Shown: positions 9,911 through 18,567, numbered from the stretch's first letter. The stretch is DNA of 64,000 nucleotides from Paenibacillus gallinarum (GCF_014836635.1 NZ_JACSQL010000005.1:186001-250000); one strand, 5' to 3'. Translations and numbers: made by a program. Notes: generated from the sequence alone by a model not told the origin.

Positions 9911-9938
9911 ATTGTATTGTCTCTCTTTCCTTTGTCAA
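9911..9938 (-). promoter_or_regulatory. SigmaA-type promoter of the BlaI-M56 operon
   Basis: On the minus strand TTGACA (9938-9933) and TACAAT (9916-9911) are separated by 16 bases. GTAGT-containing sequence just downstream may hold the repressor site. Confidence 0.7.
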
Positions 9939-9973
9939 CATATGATTCCACTCGCATCCAGATTTTCATAAGA

Positions 9974-10013
9974 AAAAAACCGAGCAGACAGAAGGATTCT
10001 GACAGCTCGGTTT
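9974..10013 (-). terminator. Terminator of the catalase gene
   Basis: On the minus strand AAACCGAGC pairs with GCTCGGTTT and is followed by a seven-base T-run, 22 bases past the stop codon. Confidence 0.85.
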
Positions 10014-10034
10014 CTTGTGAAATTTAGAAATTAA

Positions 10035-11495
10035 TTATTTGGTTGGTGGCATAAACTCACGAATATCTACACCAAGTCCTTCTGCAAGAAGCATTCCTAG
10101 TCTGTGATCTGCACGAATGAAGTTGCAAATCGCACGAAGCTGCGTTTGCTGTGGTGTCTGCTTCAGATCATTAATCAGATTTTTGTGAAGATTCTCCCGC
10201 TCCTGCTCGGTGAAGCTGCGATACGTATCTCCTGCTTGTTTGAAATCATCTTCTGTTTTCTCAATCGGTTCACGGGTAATATGCCCGCTGATCGCTACTT
10301 TAGAATCACGATATTTCGGATCTTCTTTCGGGCTGTCAGAAGAGCTGTTTGGCTCATAATTATATTCCGAAGGATTCTGGTTCATCTGCATAAGACCATC
10401 GCGCTGATAATTGTTCACTTTTGCATAAGGGCAGTTAATTGGAATCTGTGTATAATTCGCTCCCAGACGGTGACGCTGCGTATCTGGATAAGAGAACAAG
10501 CGACCTTGAAGCAGCTTATCTTCGGAAGCTTCAATTCCCGGTACAAGAACACTTGGTGAGAAAGCAACCTGCTCCGTTTCTGCGAAGAAATTCTCTGGGT
10601 TTCGGTTAAGTGTCATGCGTCCAACTGTTTGGTACGGATACTTATCCTCTGGCCAAATTTTGGTTGGATCAAGCGGATCAAACGTAAGTGCATCAATATC
10701 TTCTGGGTTCATAATTTGTACTTTAAGAACCCACTCCGGATATTCACCGCGTTCAATTGCATCATAGAGATCACGAGTAGCATGGTTAAAGTCTTTTCCT
10801 TGCGTCTCAGATGACTCTTCTGAACTGAAATTACGAACACCTTGCTGTGTTTCCCATTTATATTTAATGTATACCACTTCATCTTGATCATTGATCCATT
10901 TATAGGCATGAACACTGAATCCATCCATCTGACGGTAATTAGCTGGCGTACCGTAATCCGATAACAACCATGTCATCATGTGAGTAGACTCGGGTGTCAG
11001 TGTCATGAAATCCCAATATCTAGCCGGGTCTTGAATATTGGTTTTAGGTGATGGCTTTAAGGAGTGAACCATATCCGGGAATTTAATCGCATCACGGATA
11101 AAGAATACCGGCAAATGATTGCCAACTAAATCATAATTGCCTTCTTCCGTATAAAATTTAACTGCAAATCCGCGAGGATCACGAGCTGTTTCTGGAGATC
11201 CCTGTCCATGAATTACGGTAGAGAAACGTACAAAAACGGGTGTCTCTGTTCCTTCTTTCTGTAGAAAAGCAGCTTTTGTATACTTGGACATTGATTTTTC
11301 TACTTTAAAAACACCATGCGCTCCGGATCCACGTGCATGAACGACGCGCTCTGGAATCCGTTCACGGTCAAAGTGAGCGATCTTCTCAATCAAATGATAA
11401 TCTTCAAGTAAGGTTGGACCTCTTCTTCCTGCGGTTCTAGAGTTTTGATTATCACCTACAGGTGTGCCTTGATTGGTAGTTAGACGTTCTGTCAT
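10035..11495 (-). CDS. katA: Catalase, monofunctional heme type (KatA)
   Basis: A 486-residue small-subunit clade catalase that disproportionates hydrogen peroxide. The distal His53 (VVHARGSGAHG), Asn126 (VGNHLPVFFIRDA) and proximal heme ligand Tyr336 (RLFSYPDTQRHRLG) are all present. The start at 11495 follows AAGGGTGA by seven bases; eight extra upstream codons lack a ribosome site. A 15-base PerR-box-like repeat lies in the leader and a strong terminator follows. Context and box indicate peroxide-responsive control together with dps and perR in this window. Confidence 0.97.
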   Translation of the reverse strand: MTERLTTNQGTPVGDNQNSRTAGRRGPTLLEDYHLIEKIAHFDRERIPERVVHARGSGAHGVFKVEKSMSKYTKAAFLQKEGTETPVFVRFSTVIHGQGSPETARDPRGFAVKFYTEEGNYDLVGNHLPVFFIRDAIKFPDMVHSLKPSPKTNIQDPARYWDFMTLTPESTHMMTWLLSDYGTPANYRQMDGFSVHAYKWINDQDEVVYIKYKWETQQGVRNFSSEESSETQGKDFNHATRDLYDAIERGEYPEWVLKVQIMNPEDIDALTFDPLDPTKIWPEDKYPYQTVGRMTLNRNPENFFAETEQVAFSPSVLVPGIEASEDKLLQGRLFSYPDTQRHRLGANYTQIPINCPYAKVNNYQRDGLMQMNQNPSEYNYEPNSSSDSPKEDPKYRDSKVAISGHITREPIEKTEDDFKQAGDTYRSFTEQERENLHKNLINDLKQTPQQTQLRAICNFIRADHRLGMLLAEGLGVDIREFMPPTK

Positions 11496-11537
11496 ATAGG
11501 GGTCACCCTTTCCATTCATTTATATTTATATGTGTAG

Positions 11538-11552
11538 TTAGATTTAATCTAA
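11538..11552 (-). promoter_or_regulatory. PerR box upstream of katA
   Basis: The 15-mer TTAGATTTAATCTAA is a perfect 7-1-7 inverted repeat of the Per/Fur-box class. It sits 12 bases downstream of the katA -10, where a bound repressor would block initiation. Confidence 0.8.
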
Positions 11553-11564
11553 ATTCATGTATTA

Positions 11565-11573
11565 ATTGTAGCA
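11565..11573 (-). promoter_or_regulatory. Extended -10 element of katA
   Basis: TGCTACAAT on the minus strand is an extended -10 (TGn then TACAAT). The surrounding CATGCTAyAAT followed by the Per box is repeated almost exactly at dps. No good -35 is visible. Confidence 0.55.
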
Positions 11574-11678
11574 TGGGCCTCCGCTTTTTTTCATGAATAT
11601 ACTATGAATGATTTGTGATTAGAAAATGAAATCACTCTTACATATTATGAAGAAATGAAACTGTTTATGAACAAAACG

Positions 11679-11712
11679 AAAGCCCCTAAATGTTTAGACA
11701 TTTAGGGGCTTT
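11679..11712 (-). terminator. Terminator of the OmpR-type regulator gene
   Basis: A long stem, AAAGCCCCTAAATG paired with CATTTAGGGGCTTT, starts within four bases of the stop codon and is followed by CGTTTTG on the minus strand. Confidence 0.8.
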
Positions 11713-11715
11713 ATT

Positions 11716-12540
11716 TTAGTCGGCCAGACGATAACCTACACCGCGGACTGTAATAATATATTTAGGGTCAGAAGCCTGATCTCCCAGCTTTTTACGAAGG
11801 CTTTTGATATGAACATCTACCACATTGCTCCCGCCGGTAAAATCAGTTTCCCATACTCGGCTGAGCATCTCTTCACGTGATATAACAGAGCCTTTCGCAT
11901 TCATGAGAATGAGCAGAAGATCATATTCCGTTTTGGTAAGATGAACTTGTTCCTCCTGTTTAAGGACCAACATTCGCTCCAAATCCACTCTTAAATCCTT
12001 GAATATCAAGGAATCATTGCTGGTTGTTTGAACCGTTTGTTCTTGTCTTGGTACGGCACGGCTAATAATCCGCTGCACATGATACAGCGCTTCATGAGGT
12101 CTTCCCGGCCAAACCAGTAATTCTTCCTGAAGCATCTCGGGTGCTGCACCGCGAATAAATTTCTCACTCACAAGGAACAAGTTCTGTGAAGAAGTCGATT
12201 CTTTTAGCTTCATCTGAAGTTCAAGCGCATCCTGATCATCATAAGAAGTCACGTCATAAATCAGTAGATCATGCGGAATGTTATTATACAGTTCAGGCTC
12301 AAGCCTATGAAACATCATGACATCAAAGCATCGATCTGTCAGAACTTTAACCAAATCATGCACTTGATTCAGAGTAGGACTGATTAAGAGAATTCGCTTT
12401 GTCACCGCACAAAAAGGAACCGTGTCTTCTTCTGGTTTATTTAGCCATTGTGAAGACTTATCCTGTGAAATACGAACAGACGCATAAGGATATTGATTTT
12501 TATTCACTAATTCTTCCGCTTGCTTTGGCATTCTGGACAT
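11716..12540 (-). CDS. OmpR-type winged-helix regulator with degenerate receiver
   Basis: A 274-residue protein. The C-terminal third (about 175-272) is a clear OmpR/PhoB DNA-binding domain (LTKTEYDLLLILMNAKGSV, SREEMLSRVW, NVVDVHIKSLRKKLG, ITVRGVGYRL). The middle (about 48-150) has receiver-like strands but the acidic pair after strand 1 is replaced (RILLISPTL), although an Asp remains in LLIYDV. The N-terminal 45 residues are not recognisable. No histidine kinase adjoins it. Its start overlaps the 3' end of perR by 34 bases, so it is co-transcribed with perR; an alternative ATG is at 12531. This suggests phosphorylation-independent control. Confidence 0.8.
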   Translation of the reverse strand: MSRMPKQAEELVNKNQYPYASVRISQDKSSQWLNKPEEDTVPFCAVTKRILLISPTLNQVHDLVKVLTDRCFDVMMFHRLEPELYNNIPHDLLIYDVTSYDDQDALELQMKLKESTSSQNLFLVSEKFIRGAAPEMLQEELLVWPGRPHEALYHVQRIISRAVPRQEQTVQTTSNDSLIFKDLRVDLERMLVLKQEEQVHLTKTEYDLLLILMNAKGSVISREEMLSRVWETDFTGGSNVVDVHIKSLRKKLGDQASDPKYIITVRGVGYRLAD

Positions 12541-12905
12541 ACACCCCCAAAAACTACATGCACATGGCCAATCTCATATTTTGTTTCTTTTGCAACAGAT
12601 TCCGTCCAAGGTCCGGGTACTTCTGTCATGACCTCATCTACCTTACCGCAAACTTCACAAATGATGTGTTGATGGTCATCTGTTCTCGCGTCATATCTGC
12701 TGGCTGTCTCACCAAGCTTAAGTTCAACAATTAATTCTTTCTCTACCAGGTAACGCAATGAATTATACACTGTACCATAAGCTAAATTATATCCTTGTTG
12801 AGCAAGCATCGTCATCACTTCTGCTGCTGTTGGATGGTTGTGAGCGTTCTTGACTACATCATAAACCGCTTGACGCTGCGTTGTTAAATTTAATGTTCTA
12901 GGCAT
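12507..12905 (-). CDS. perR: PerR-type Fur-family repressor
   Basis: A 132-residue Fur-family protein. The winged helix includes TTQRQAVYDVV and GTVYNSLRYL. The structural zinc cysteines (C83, C86, C123, C126) and regulatory-metal ligands His24, Asp72, His78 and His80 align without gaps with B. subtilis PerR H37, D85, H91 and H93 as I recall it. The position equivalent to Asp104 is Glu91, preceded by Asp90. The start at 12905 lies 13 bases after GGAG; longer frames lack a ribosome site. It should repress katA, dps and itself. Fur, Zur or another subclass remains possible, but the boxes argue for PerR. Confidence 0.85.
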   Translation of the reverse strand: MPRTLNLTTQRQAVYDVVKNAHNHPTAAEVMTMLAQQGYNLAYGTVYNSLRYLVEKELIVELKLGETASRYDARTDDHQHIICEVCGKVDEVMTEVPGPWTESVAKETKYEIGHVHVVFGGVCPECQSKRKN

Positions 12906-12962
12906 AAGATCATCAGATCTCCTTCTATTATAAAAATGATTCCGCATCATTAGTATTTATTT

Positions 12963-12977
12963 TTAGATTAAGTATAA
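12963..12977 (-). promoter_or_regulatory. PerR box at perR (autoregulation)
   Basis: TTATACTTAATCTAA on the minus strand matches the B. subtilis Per consensus TTATAATNATTATAA at 12 of 14 positions and overlaps the -10 of perR. Confidence 0.7.
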
Positions 12978-12999
12978 ATCTTAATTCATAACCAGTCAA
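12971..12999 (-). promoter_or_regulatory. SigmaA-type promoter of perR
   Basis: TTGACT (12999-12994) and TATACT (12976-12971) with an ideal 17-base spacer on the minus strand; the Per box covers the -10. Confidence 0.75.
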
Positions 13000-13056
13000 T
13001 CCCTGTATAAACGGTGTACCAATCACAGAAGATACGAGGATAGGAGTGTGATTACA

Positions 13057-13377
13057 TTGATTAGAGCTATTTTTGCATTTATTATGATCGGGGTCACTGT
13101 CATTATATTTGACTGGACTACCGATATTTTATTCGGCAGAGGTTTTGCGGATTCTGGATTTAATATTAATAACTACGTTCTTCGAACTTCCGAAAAGTAC
13201 ATACTCAAGATCTTTGGGTGCTTCGTGCTGCTTTATTTTTTTCACAAACCAATAGGGAAAGTGTTATTGAACCTTTTTATGTTTCTCAAAAAACCGCTAA
13301 ACTCGGGTCCTCCTCTTTCTTCGCTTATGAATCCAACCGGCCCCCATAAGAAGAAGGGGAAAGTAAAACACAAATAA
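13057..13377 (+). CDS. Small membrane protein of unknown function
   Basis: A 106-residue protein with two hydrophobic segments (about residues 2-20, AIFAFIMIGVTVIIFDW, and 47-75, FGCFVLLYFFHKPIGKVLLN) and a Lys/His-rich tail. TTG at 13057 lies ten bases after AGGAG; a GTG at 13048 touches that site. It diverges from perR and its last 27 codons overlap the 3' end of the GerB-type gene on the other strand. I do not recognise the family. The ribosome site and membrane segments favour a real gene, but the antisense overlap leaves doubt. Confidence 0.6.
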   Translation: MIRAIFAFIMIGVTVIIFDWTTDILFGRGFADSGFNINNYVLRTSEKYILKIFGCFVLLYFFHKPIGKVLLNLFMFLKKPLNSGPPLSSLMNPTGPHKKKGKVKHK

Positions 13378-14397
13378 GGGATGGATATAATAAAGTGCCA
13401 ATCTGCCATACTCCAAGTGATAAATAAAATTTCTAGCCATGCCTGTCGTCCATACCAACATGATGAAGGCGATGGGTAAAATCAGCTTGCGATAAGTGAC
13501 ATTAAAAATATCGGATGCACCGATAAGCGCAGCACTAAAATATAAAGAAATCCGAAAAAATTCTCCAATAATAAGACTCATTACTACAAGAATATCTACC
13601 CGCTGCACAAACTCAGAAATCTCGACCAAACTGATGGTGGACAAAAGAGGGAATGCAGACCTTTTGGATATGTTAAGCCCCAGACAAGCAACATTTAGGA
13701 ACATCGTTTGGCTAAGGATGAGTCCCCCAATAATGATGGAGATAACTCCGATATACCCTCCTTTTTCAGGACGCCGCATATAAGGAAGCAGCATCAAAAA
13801 ACAAACCATTTCCCCAAAAGGAATAATTAAGTTTTCAGTAAAAATGCCTTTCAGTACCGGTTTAATTCCGTCCTCAAAAAGAGGTAGAATGAGATCCACT
13901 TGCACTGCATTTGAAGATATGAGCAAAATATTACTCAGTAGTCCTACAAACAACAAAAAAACAAGCAGAAGGACAGCTGTTCTTGCCAACACTTCAAATC
14001 CTAAGTAGACAACATAGGAGATGCATAACAGCATCAAGGTTGTTGTGACTACCAAAGGCGTTGTATTCAATGTGCTGATGTTAATTAAGTTTGCCCCATC
14101 ACGTAAATTCCGACATCCAATATAAATAAAATACGCAATGTATAACATACCTACGATATTTCCCATAACCTTACCGAGTAGTATACGACTATAGGCTGTA
14201 AGCGGCATCTTAGGAAATTGTTTAGAAAGGCAGGAGTAAATCCAGAATAGTCCGGCCCCGAGTACCATGCATACTAAGATCGTTATCCATGTATCCTTAC
14301 CCGATGTATATCCCATGTTAATCACAATGGCTGTCCCAATCTGAAACATCACCATGAGTGATAACATTTGACCGGAACTGATCTGATTTTTATCCAC
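13297..14397 (-). CDS. GerB-type spore germination permease
   Basis: A 366-residue protein of the endospore germination permease family (APC superfamily), with about ten predicted membrane helices. It opens with the typical ISSGQMLSLMVMFQIGTAIV and ends in a basic cytosolic tail. It would be the germinant-binding B subunit of a nutrient receptor in the spore inner membrane. GTG at 14397 is two bases after the stop of the GerC-type gene, and GGAGG lies eleven bases upstream, so the genes are coupled. It is last in an A-C-B operon. Confidence 0.93.
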   Translation of the reverse strand: MDKNQISSGQMLSLMVMFQIGTAIVINMGYTSGKDTWITILVCMVLGAGLFWIYSCLSKQFPKMPLTAYSRILLGKVMGNIVGMLYIAYFIYIGCRNLRDGANLINISTLNTTPLVVTTTLMLLCISYVVYLGFEVLARTAVLLLVFLLFVGLLSNILLISSNAVQVDLILPLFEDGIKPVLKGIFTENLIIPFGEMVCFLMLLPYMRRPEKGGYIGVISIIIGGLILSQTMFLNVACLGLNISKRSAFPLLSTISLVEISEFVQRVDILVVMSLIIGEFFRISLYFSAALIGASDIFNVTYRKLILPIAFIMLVWTTGMARNFIYHLEYGRLALYYIHPLFVFYFPLLLMGAGWIHKRRKRRTRV

Positions 14398-14398
14398 T

Positions 14399-15649
14399 CT
14401 AATCTTCTCCTCCCGTACTATAAGGGTTCGTTCTCGTCTGGGTATGAATAATGATGGATTGAACGTTAACTTCTACCTTACTTCGTGAGAAGAATTCACC
14501 CCAATCTTCCGCTTCCTTCCATTCTTTGTACTGTGCGGAGCGGTCTTTTTCTAGTACACGACCAAACTCAAGTACATCCGTGCCTGACTTTTGGGCCTTC
14601 TCAATTGTAGAAAGTATAATCTCCTTCGTCTTCTCGTTCCATGTCTTCTCATAGGTTTGAATGACATCTCCCGAATTCAGTATTACCGGGCAACTCGCTT
14701 CACTAATCACTCCTTTCTGCTTTATATCAATAGAAAAGCTTGGCCTGCCATCTTTAATTTTCCCTTTTACTTTGCTTTTGGAAAAGTTCATATTTATGGC
14801 TATAGTCCCTGTTCCATCCTCAGGACAAGTTATATTGATAGCCGAACCCTTCGCTTTGTTACGGATCATGGAAAGTCCAAGACCTTCATCCCCTTCCGTC
14901 CATCCTACAAGCTTATCTCCTTTAAACAAGGCCACTCCATCAATGGAAACAAAGGTTGGAACGAGGACTGTACTCACGTTTTCCTTCGAACTTCCGCTCT
15001 CTGCCATGTTTCCGTTATCTATCTCATTCTCCGCCGCTTTATTTGCTTTAATCACAGCTCCACTAATGGTTGGACCTCCTCCTGGAACAACCATACCCCG
15101 AATCACATCATCGATTTGACTGGGGAAATTATGTGAATAATCGCGATTCGTAAAGTTCATTTTTTGCACCAAGTTATTAGCTGTAAGTGAAGAAATAGGA
15201 CTTGTTACCGTTAAAATATTTTTCGCTGAAGTCTCTCTTGCGATCAGCACTTGCATCGTTATCCGAGTTTTCGGATCCCGCTCAACAAAATCGATGAACT
15301 CTCCAATCCCTACTTGCTCAGCCAAAGCATCGCTAATAATGAGTACGGATACATGGGAAAGCGATATAATTTTGGGTACACCTTGGGACATTTTACTGAG
15401 TACTTCCTGTAAAGTTCTGCCCTCGCCTGAAAAAACGAATACAGGCGTTGCCCCTTGACCTCCTCCACCCGAAATCTCAGTTGAAACGGCCCCCTGAAAA
15501 GAGATGTGGTAAATGCCCTGCTCTTCTCCTGGGTCAAAAGCCAGACCCGTGATGATGAGACGTTCATTTAGTTCTATTGCATCCCAGCATCCAGAAAGCA
15601 TAGACGTCAGGAATACTAGAATGAGTACCTTACTAATTTTATGCTTCAT
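14399..15649 (-). CDS. GerC-type spore germination lipoprotein
   Basis: A 416-residue Ger(x)C-family protein. The signal peptide ends in a lipobox LSGC with Cys21, followed by WDAIELNERLIITGLAFD, the family's N-terminal signature. It should be the lipid-anchored C subunit of the germinant receptor. ATG at 15649 is chosen because it gives a proper lipoprotein signal and lies four bases after the gerA stop, with AAAGGG upstream; the longer frame adds a basic stretch that would ruin the signal peptide. Confidence 0.93.
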   Translation of the reverse strand: MKHKISKVLILVFLTSMLSGCWDAIELNERLIITGLAFDPGEEQGIYHISFQGAVSTEISGGGGQGATPVFVFSGEGRTLQEVLSKMSQGVPKIISLSHVSVLIISDALAEQVGIGEFIDFVERDPKTRITMQVLIARETSAKNILTVTSPISSLTANNLVQKMNFTNRDYSHNFPSQIDDVIRGMVVPGGGPTISGAVIKANKAAENEIDNGNMAESGSSKENVSTVLVPTFVSIDGVALFKGDKLVGWTEGDEGLGLSMIRNKAKGSAINITCPEDGTGTIAINMNFSKSKVKGKIKDGRPSFSIDIKQKGVISEASCPVILNSGDVIQTYEKTWNEKTKEIILSTIEKAQKSGTDVLEFGRVLEKDRSAQYKEWKEAEDWGEFFSRSKVEVNVQSIIIHTQTRTNPYSTGGED

Positions 15650-15653
15650 CTCT

Positions 15654-17291
15654 TTATGACCCTTTCTTGTTCTGGTCATTCTGGACCTCTTGCTTATTCT
15701 CCTTAGCTGCGTGGGACACCGTAGTATACTCACCGCTAACCGCCCTAGGGTGATGCTTCATTAATGAAAATGGGAAGCGTAGAATTGAATCTCTTTGTTG
15801 ATCAAGCACAAAGGGGCTGAACGGTGTCATGTATGGAATACCAAATGAACGCAAACTGTTCATATGGGCCAAGAGTGCAATAAGGCCCAGTACGATTCCG
15901 TATAGACCAAAGGCAGCGGCCAGCAAAATAAATCCGAAGCGAAATAACCGTCCCGCAATCGCCATCGAGTACGTAGGGATCGCAAAACTTGCTGTACCTG
16001 AAATTGCTATGACAATCGTGAGCAAAGGGCTTACGATTCCAGCTTGGACAGCGGCCTGCCCAAGCACGAGTCCACCGACAATATTGGCAGCTTGTCCAAC
16101 AACTCGCGGCATTCGGACCCCTGCTTCTCGTAGAAGCTCAAAGATTAGTTCCAGAATGATGGCTTCGACAACAGCAGGAAATGGAACATTCTCACGCTGA
16201 GATACGAGGTTATACAGCAGCGCACTTGGAATCAACTGATAATGATAGGTTGTCATCGCAATGTATAGAGAGGGTCCAAGAAGCAACACCAGGAAACTGA
16301 CGTAGCGAAGCAAACGAAGAAAAATCGCGATATCAAACCGGTCTGAATAATCAGCTGCACTATGAAAAAAGTGGGCAAATATCGTAGGGACAATGAGTAC
16401 AAAAGGGCTGCCGTCCACAATAATAATGACCCTTCCTTCCATCAATCTTACAGCTGAGGTATCGGGACGCTCCGTAGCATATACAGTTGGAAAGATCGTG
16501 AATGCCTCATCTTGAATCAGTTCTTCAATATAAGTGGAATCAAAGACAGCATCTATTTGAATCTGGTCAAGGCGTCTGTGGACCTCTTCTACTATTTCTT
16601 TCTCTGCTATACCGCTCATATAGATTACAGCGAGATTCGTTCGGGACTTGCTTCCCACTGTTCTTGTTTCCACACGTAATTCAGAACTATGAATTCGTCT
16701 GCGCAATAGCGACACGTTAACATTCATAGACTCTACAAAACCTTCTTTTGGTCCCCGCACAACGGACTCTGTCTGTGATTCAGTTATCGACCTGAACTCT
16801 CCGCCCGTCGTTACAATCTGAATGACCTTAGGACTGCCTTCGATCATAACGAGCGTACTTCCAAGCAGAAGTTTGTCTATCATGTCATCCCAGTCTTCGC
16901 AATATTTCACAGAGCCCAAACTAAACACCTTTTGAATGAATCTATCGTTAGGCAGAGAAGCGCCATTCTCCTCTTTAACCATGTCATCGATCTTAAATTC
17001 AATATCCAGTAACGAACGAATAATAAAGTTATTCACTAAATCTGCTTGAACAAGAGACTCTATATACACGACAGCGATGGGTACTCCAGGATTTCCGCCA
17101 ATCATAAGTTCCCTTACCACAATATCGCTGCTGTTTCCGTTCTGAATACGTATTCCGTCAATCATCTGCTGGATAGAATCAGACATCTGAAATAGCGGAA
17201 GAGCAGATTGCTCCGCTTGTGGAGTATCTGCTGACTTAGCAGGTTTTTGAGTCAGGTTCTTCATGAACTGACCTCTGTGATGTCGCCTCAT
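15654..17291 (-). CDS. GerA-type spore germination receptor subunit
   Basis: A 545-residue GerA-family protein: an N-terminal soluble domain (about 30-270) followed by a membrane part with several helices from about 285 (FLVLLLGPSLYIAMTTYH) to 500, including the conserved segment ENVPFPAVVEAIILELIFELLREAGVRMPR. It should form the A subunit of a nutrient germinant receptor. ATG at 17291 has GGAGG eight bases upstream; another in-frame ATG nine codons on also has a ribosome-like AGAGGT. The germinant cannot be read from sequence. Confidence 0.94.
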   Translation of the reverse strand: MRRHHRGQFMKNLTQKPAKSADTPQAEQSALPLFQMSDSIQQMIDGIRIQNGNSSDIVVRELMIGGNPGVPIAVVYIESLVQADLVNNFIIRSLLDIEFKIDDMVKEENGASLPNDRFIQKVFSLGSVKYCEDWDDMIDKLLLGSTLVMIEGSPKVIQIVTTGGEFRSITESQTESVVRGPKEGFVESMNVNVSLLRRRIHSSELRVETRTVGSKSRTNLAVIYMSGIAEKEIVEEVHRRLDQIQIDAVFDSTYIEELIQDEAFTIFPTVYATERPDTSAVRLMEGRVIIIVDGSPFVLIVPTIFAHFFHSAADYSDRFDIAIFLRLLRYVSFLVLLLGPSLYIAMTTYHYQLIPSALLYNLVSQRENVPFPAVVEAIILELIFELLREAGVRMPRVVGQAANIVGGLVLGQAAVQAGIVSPLLTIVIAISGTASFAIPTYSMAIAGRLFRFGFILLAAAFGLYGIVLGLIALLAHMNSLRSFGIPYMTPFSPFVLDQQRDSILRFPFSLMKHHPRAVSGEYTTVSHAAKENKQEVQNDQNKKGS

Positions 17292-17370
17292 CCTTTTTTC
17301 CTCCATTTCCAAAATACGTATATGTTGATTCTAACCATCCGCTTGTTCCTTTATGTATGGAAATAAAAAG

Positions 17371-17413
17371 GAGCCAAGTGAAATCCGGGTGTAATCTGGA
17401 TTTCACTTGGCTC
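17371..17413 (-). terminator. Terminator of the aldo/keto reductase gene
   Basis: A perfect 16-base stem (GAGCCAAGTGAAATCC with GGATTTCACTTGGCTC) starts 19 bases past the stop codon and is followed by CTTTTTATT on the minus strand. Confidence 0.9.
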
Positions 17414-17432
17414 TCTATCTTTATCTCATGTT

Positions 17433-18374
17433 TTATTCCGAAAGGATGGACTCAATCTTATCTTGCATTTCTTCGCTGAGCTCTATACCTGAAGCTCCTA
17501 TATTTTCTTGTATCTGTTCGGGCCTGCTTGCACCCACAAGAGCACTGGAAACATTCTTTTGTCTTAAGATCCAAGCCAGTGCAAGTTGTCCCACCTTCAC
17601 ATCCAGTTCACTCGCAATGCCGGTAAGCTTACGCACCTTTTCAAGTTTTTCCTGACTTATTTTCTTATCATCCCATCCAAGCTTTGCCGCACGACTATCT
17701 TCTGGTATGCGAGAGACATCATTATATTTACCTGTCAGCAGGCCTTGTGCAAGCGGAGAATAAACGACTTGTCCGATCCCTTTTTGCTCCCCAAGCGGAA
17801 TAATCTCGTCTTCAATATAACGTTCGAACATATTATATATAGGTTGGTTAACCACGATTCGGTCCAGTAGGTAACGATCTGCAATTCCTAGTGCTTCTTC
17901 CATCTGAGCTGCGGTCCACTGGCTTACACCAACATAGAGCACTTTCCCTTGACGCACGAGGTCGTCCAGTGCACGAAGTGTCTCCAGAAGAGGAGTACCC
18001 GTATGAAAACGATGGCAATAATAAATATCTACATAATCTGTGCCCAGTCGCTTCAGAGAAGCATCGCACTGTTCCATTATATGTTTACGAGATAAACCTT
18101 GGTCATTCGGACCATCGCCCATCTTACCGAATACTTTTGTAGCCAGCACGAAAGACTCACGTTTATAATTCTGAAGTGTTTTGCCTAGAAGCTCCTCTGC
18201 TGCTCCACGTTCATACACATTAGCTGTATCAAAGAAGTTAACACCTGCATCGTAAGCCGTCTCAATGGAACGTACAGCGTTCTCCTGCTCGACATACCCA
18301 CCATAGGTCAGCCAGCTCCCAAGGCTAATTTCACTCACTTGCAAGCCGCTTCCGCCTAATCTTCGGTATTTCAT
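17433..18374 (-). CDS. Aldo/keto reductase (Kv-beta/YghZ-like)
   Basis: A 313-residue TIM-barrel NADPH oxidoreductase. The tetrad is visible: Asp in NFFDTANVY with its Tyr, Lys in LATKVFG and His in YYCHRF. LVGASRPEQIQENIGA is the cofactor-binding C-terminal segment. The best family fit is the potassium-channel beta/YghZ group, which reduces aldehydes such as methylglyoxal. GGAGG precedes the ATG. It is a single-gene unit divergent from the XRE gene. Confidence 0.9.
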   Translation of the reverse strand: MKYRRLGGSGLQVSEISLGSWLTYGGYVEQENAVRSIETAYDAGVNFFDTANVYERGAAEELLGKTLQNYKRESFVLATKVFGKMGDGPNDQGLSRKHIMEQCDASLKRLGTDYVDIYYCHRFHTGTPLLETLRALDDLVRQGKVLYVGVSQWTAAQMEEALGIADRYLLDRIVVNQPIYNMFERYIEDEIIPLGEQKGIGQVVYSPLAQGLLTGKYNDVSRIPEDSRAAKLGWDDKKISQEKLEKVRKLTGIASELDVKVGQLALAWILRQKNVSSALVGASRPEQIQENIGASGIELSEEMQDKIESILSE

Positions 18375-18487
18375 CTTTTGGATAACCTCCCATTAAAAAT
18401 ATGTAATCATTTCCATTATATATTACCCTTCCAAGATAAGGATGAAAAGGAGGAGTCTTAACGAATCATTGACCGTTTATTTTTAAA

Positions 18488-18503
18488 AGTGTAAAATTAC
18501 ACT
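18488..18503. promoter_or_regulatory. Palindromic operator candidate upstream of the XRE gene
   Basis: AGTGTAA and TTACACT form a 7-2-7 inverted repeat, 65 bases upstream of the XRE start and between two divergent genes. It fits a dimeric repressor site, possibly for autoregulation. Confidence 0.5.
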
Positions 18504-18567
18504 AATTAGAAATAACCAAATGTTACCTCTCATCTGAGTGGTACAGGCGGGAAGGAGCTTAATCATA

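Noticed and set aside
14591..15136. Long open frames on the plus strand opposite the GerC gene (also 14661-15119)
   Set aside because: They lie wholly opposite a well-supported lipoprotein gene, lack ribosome sites and have implausible composition.
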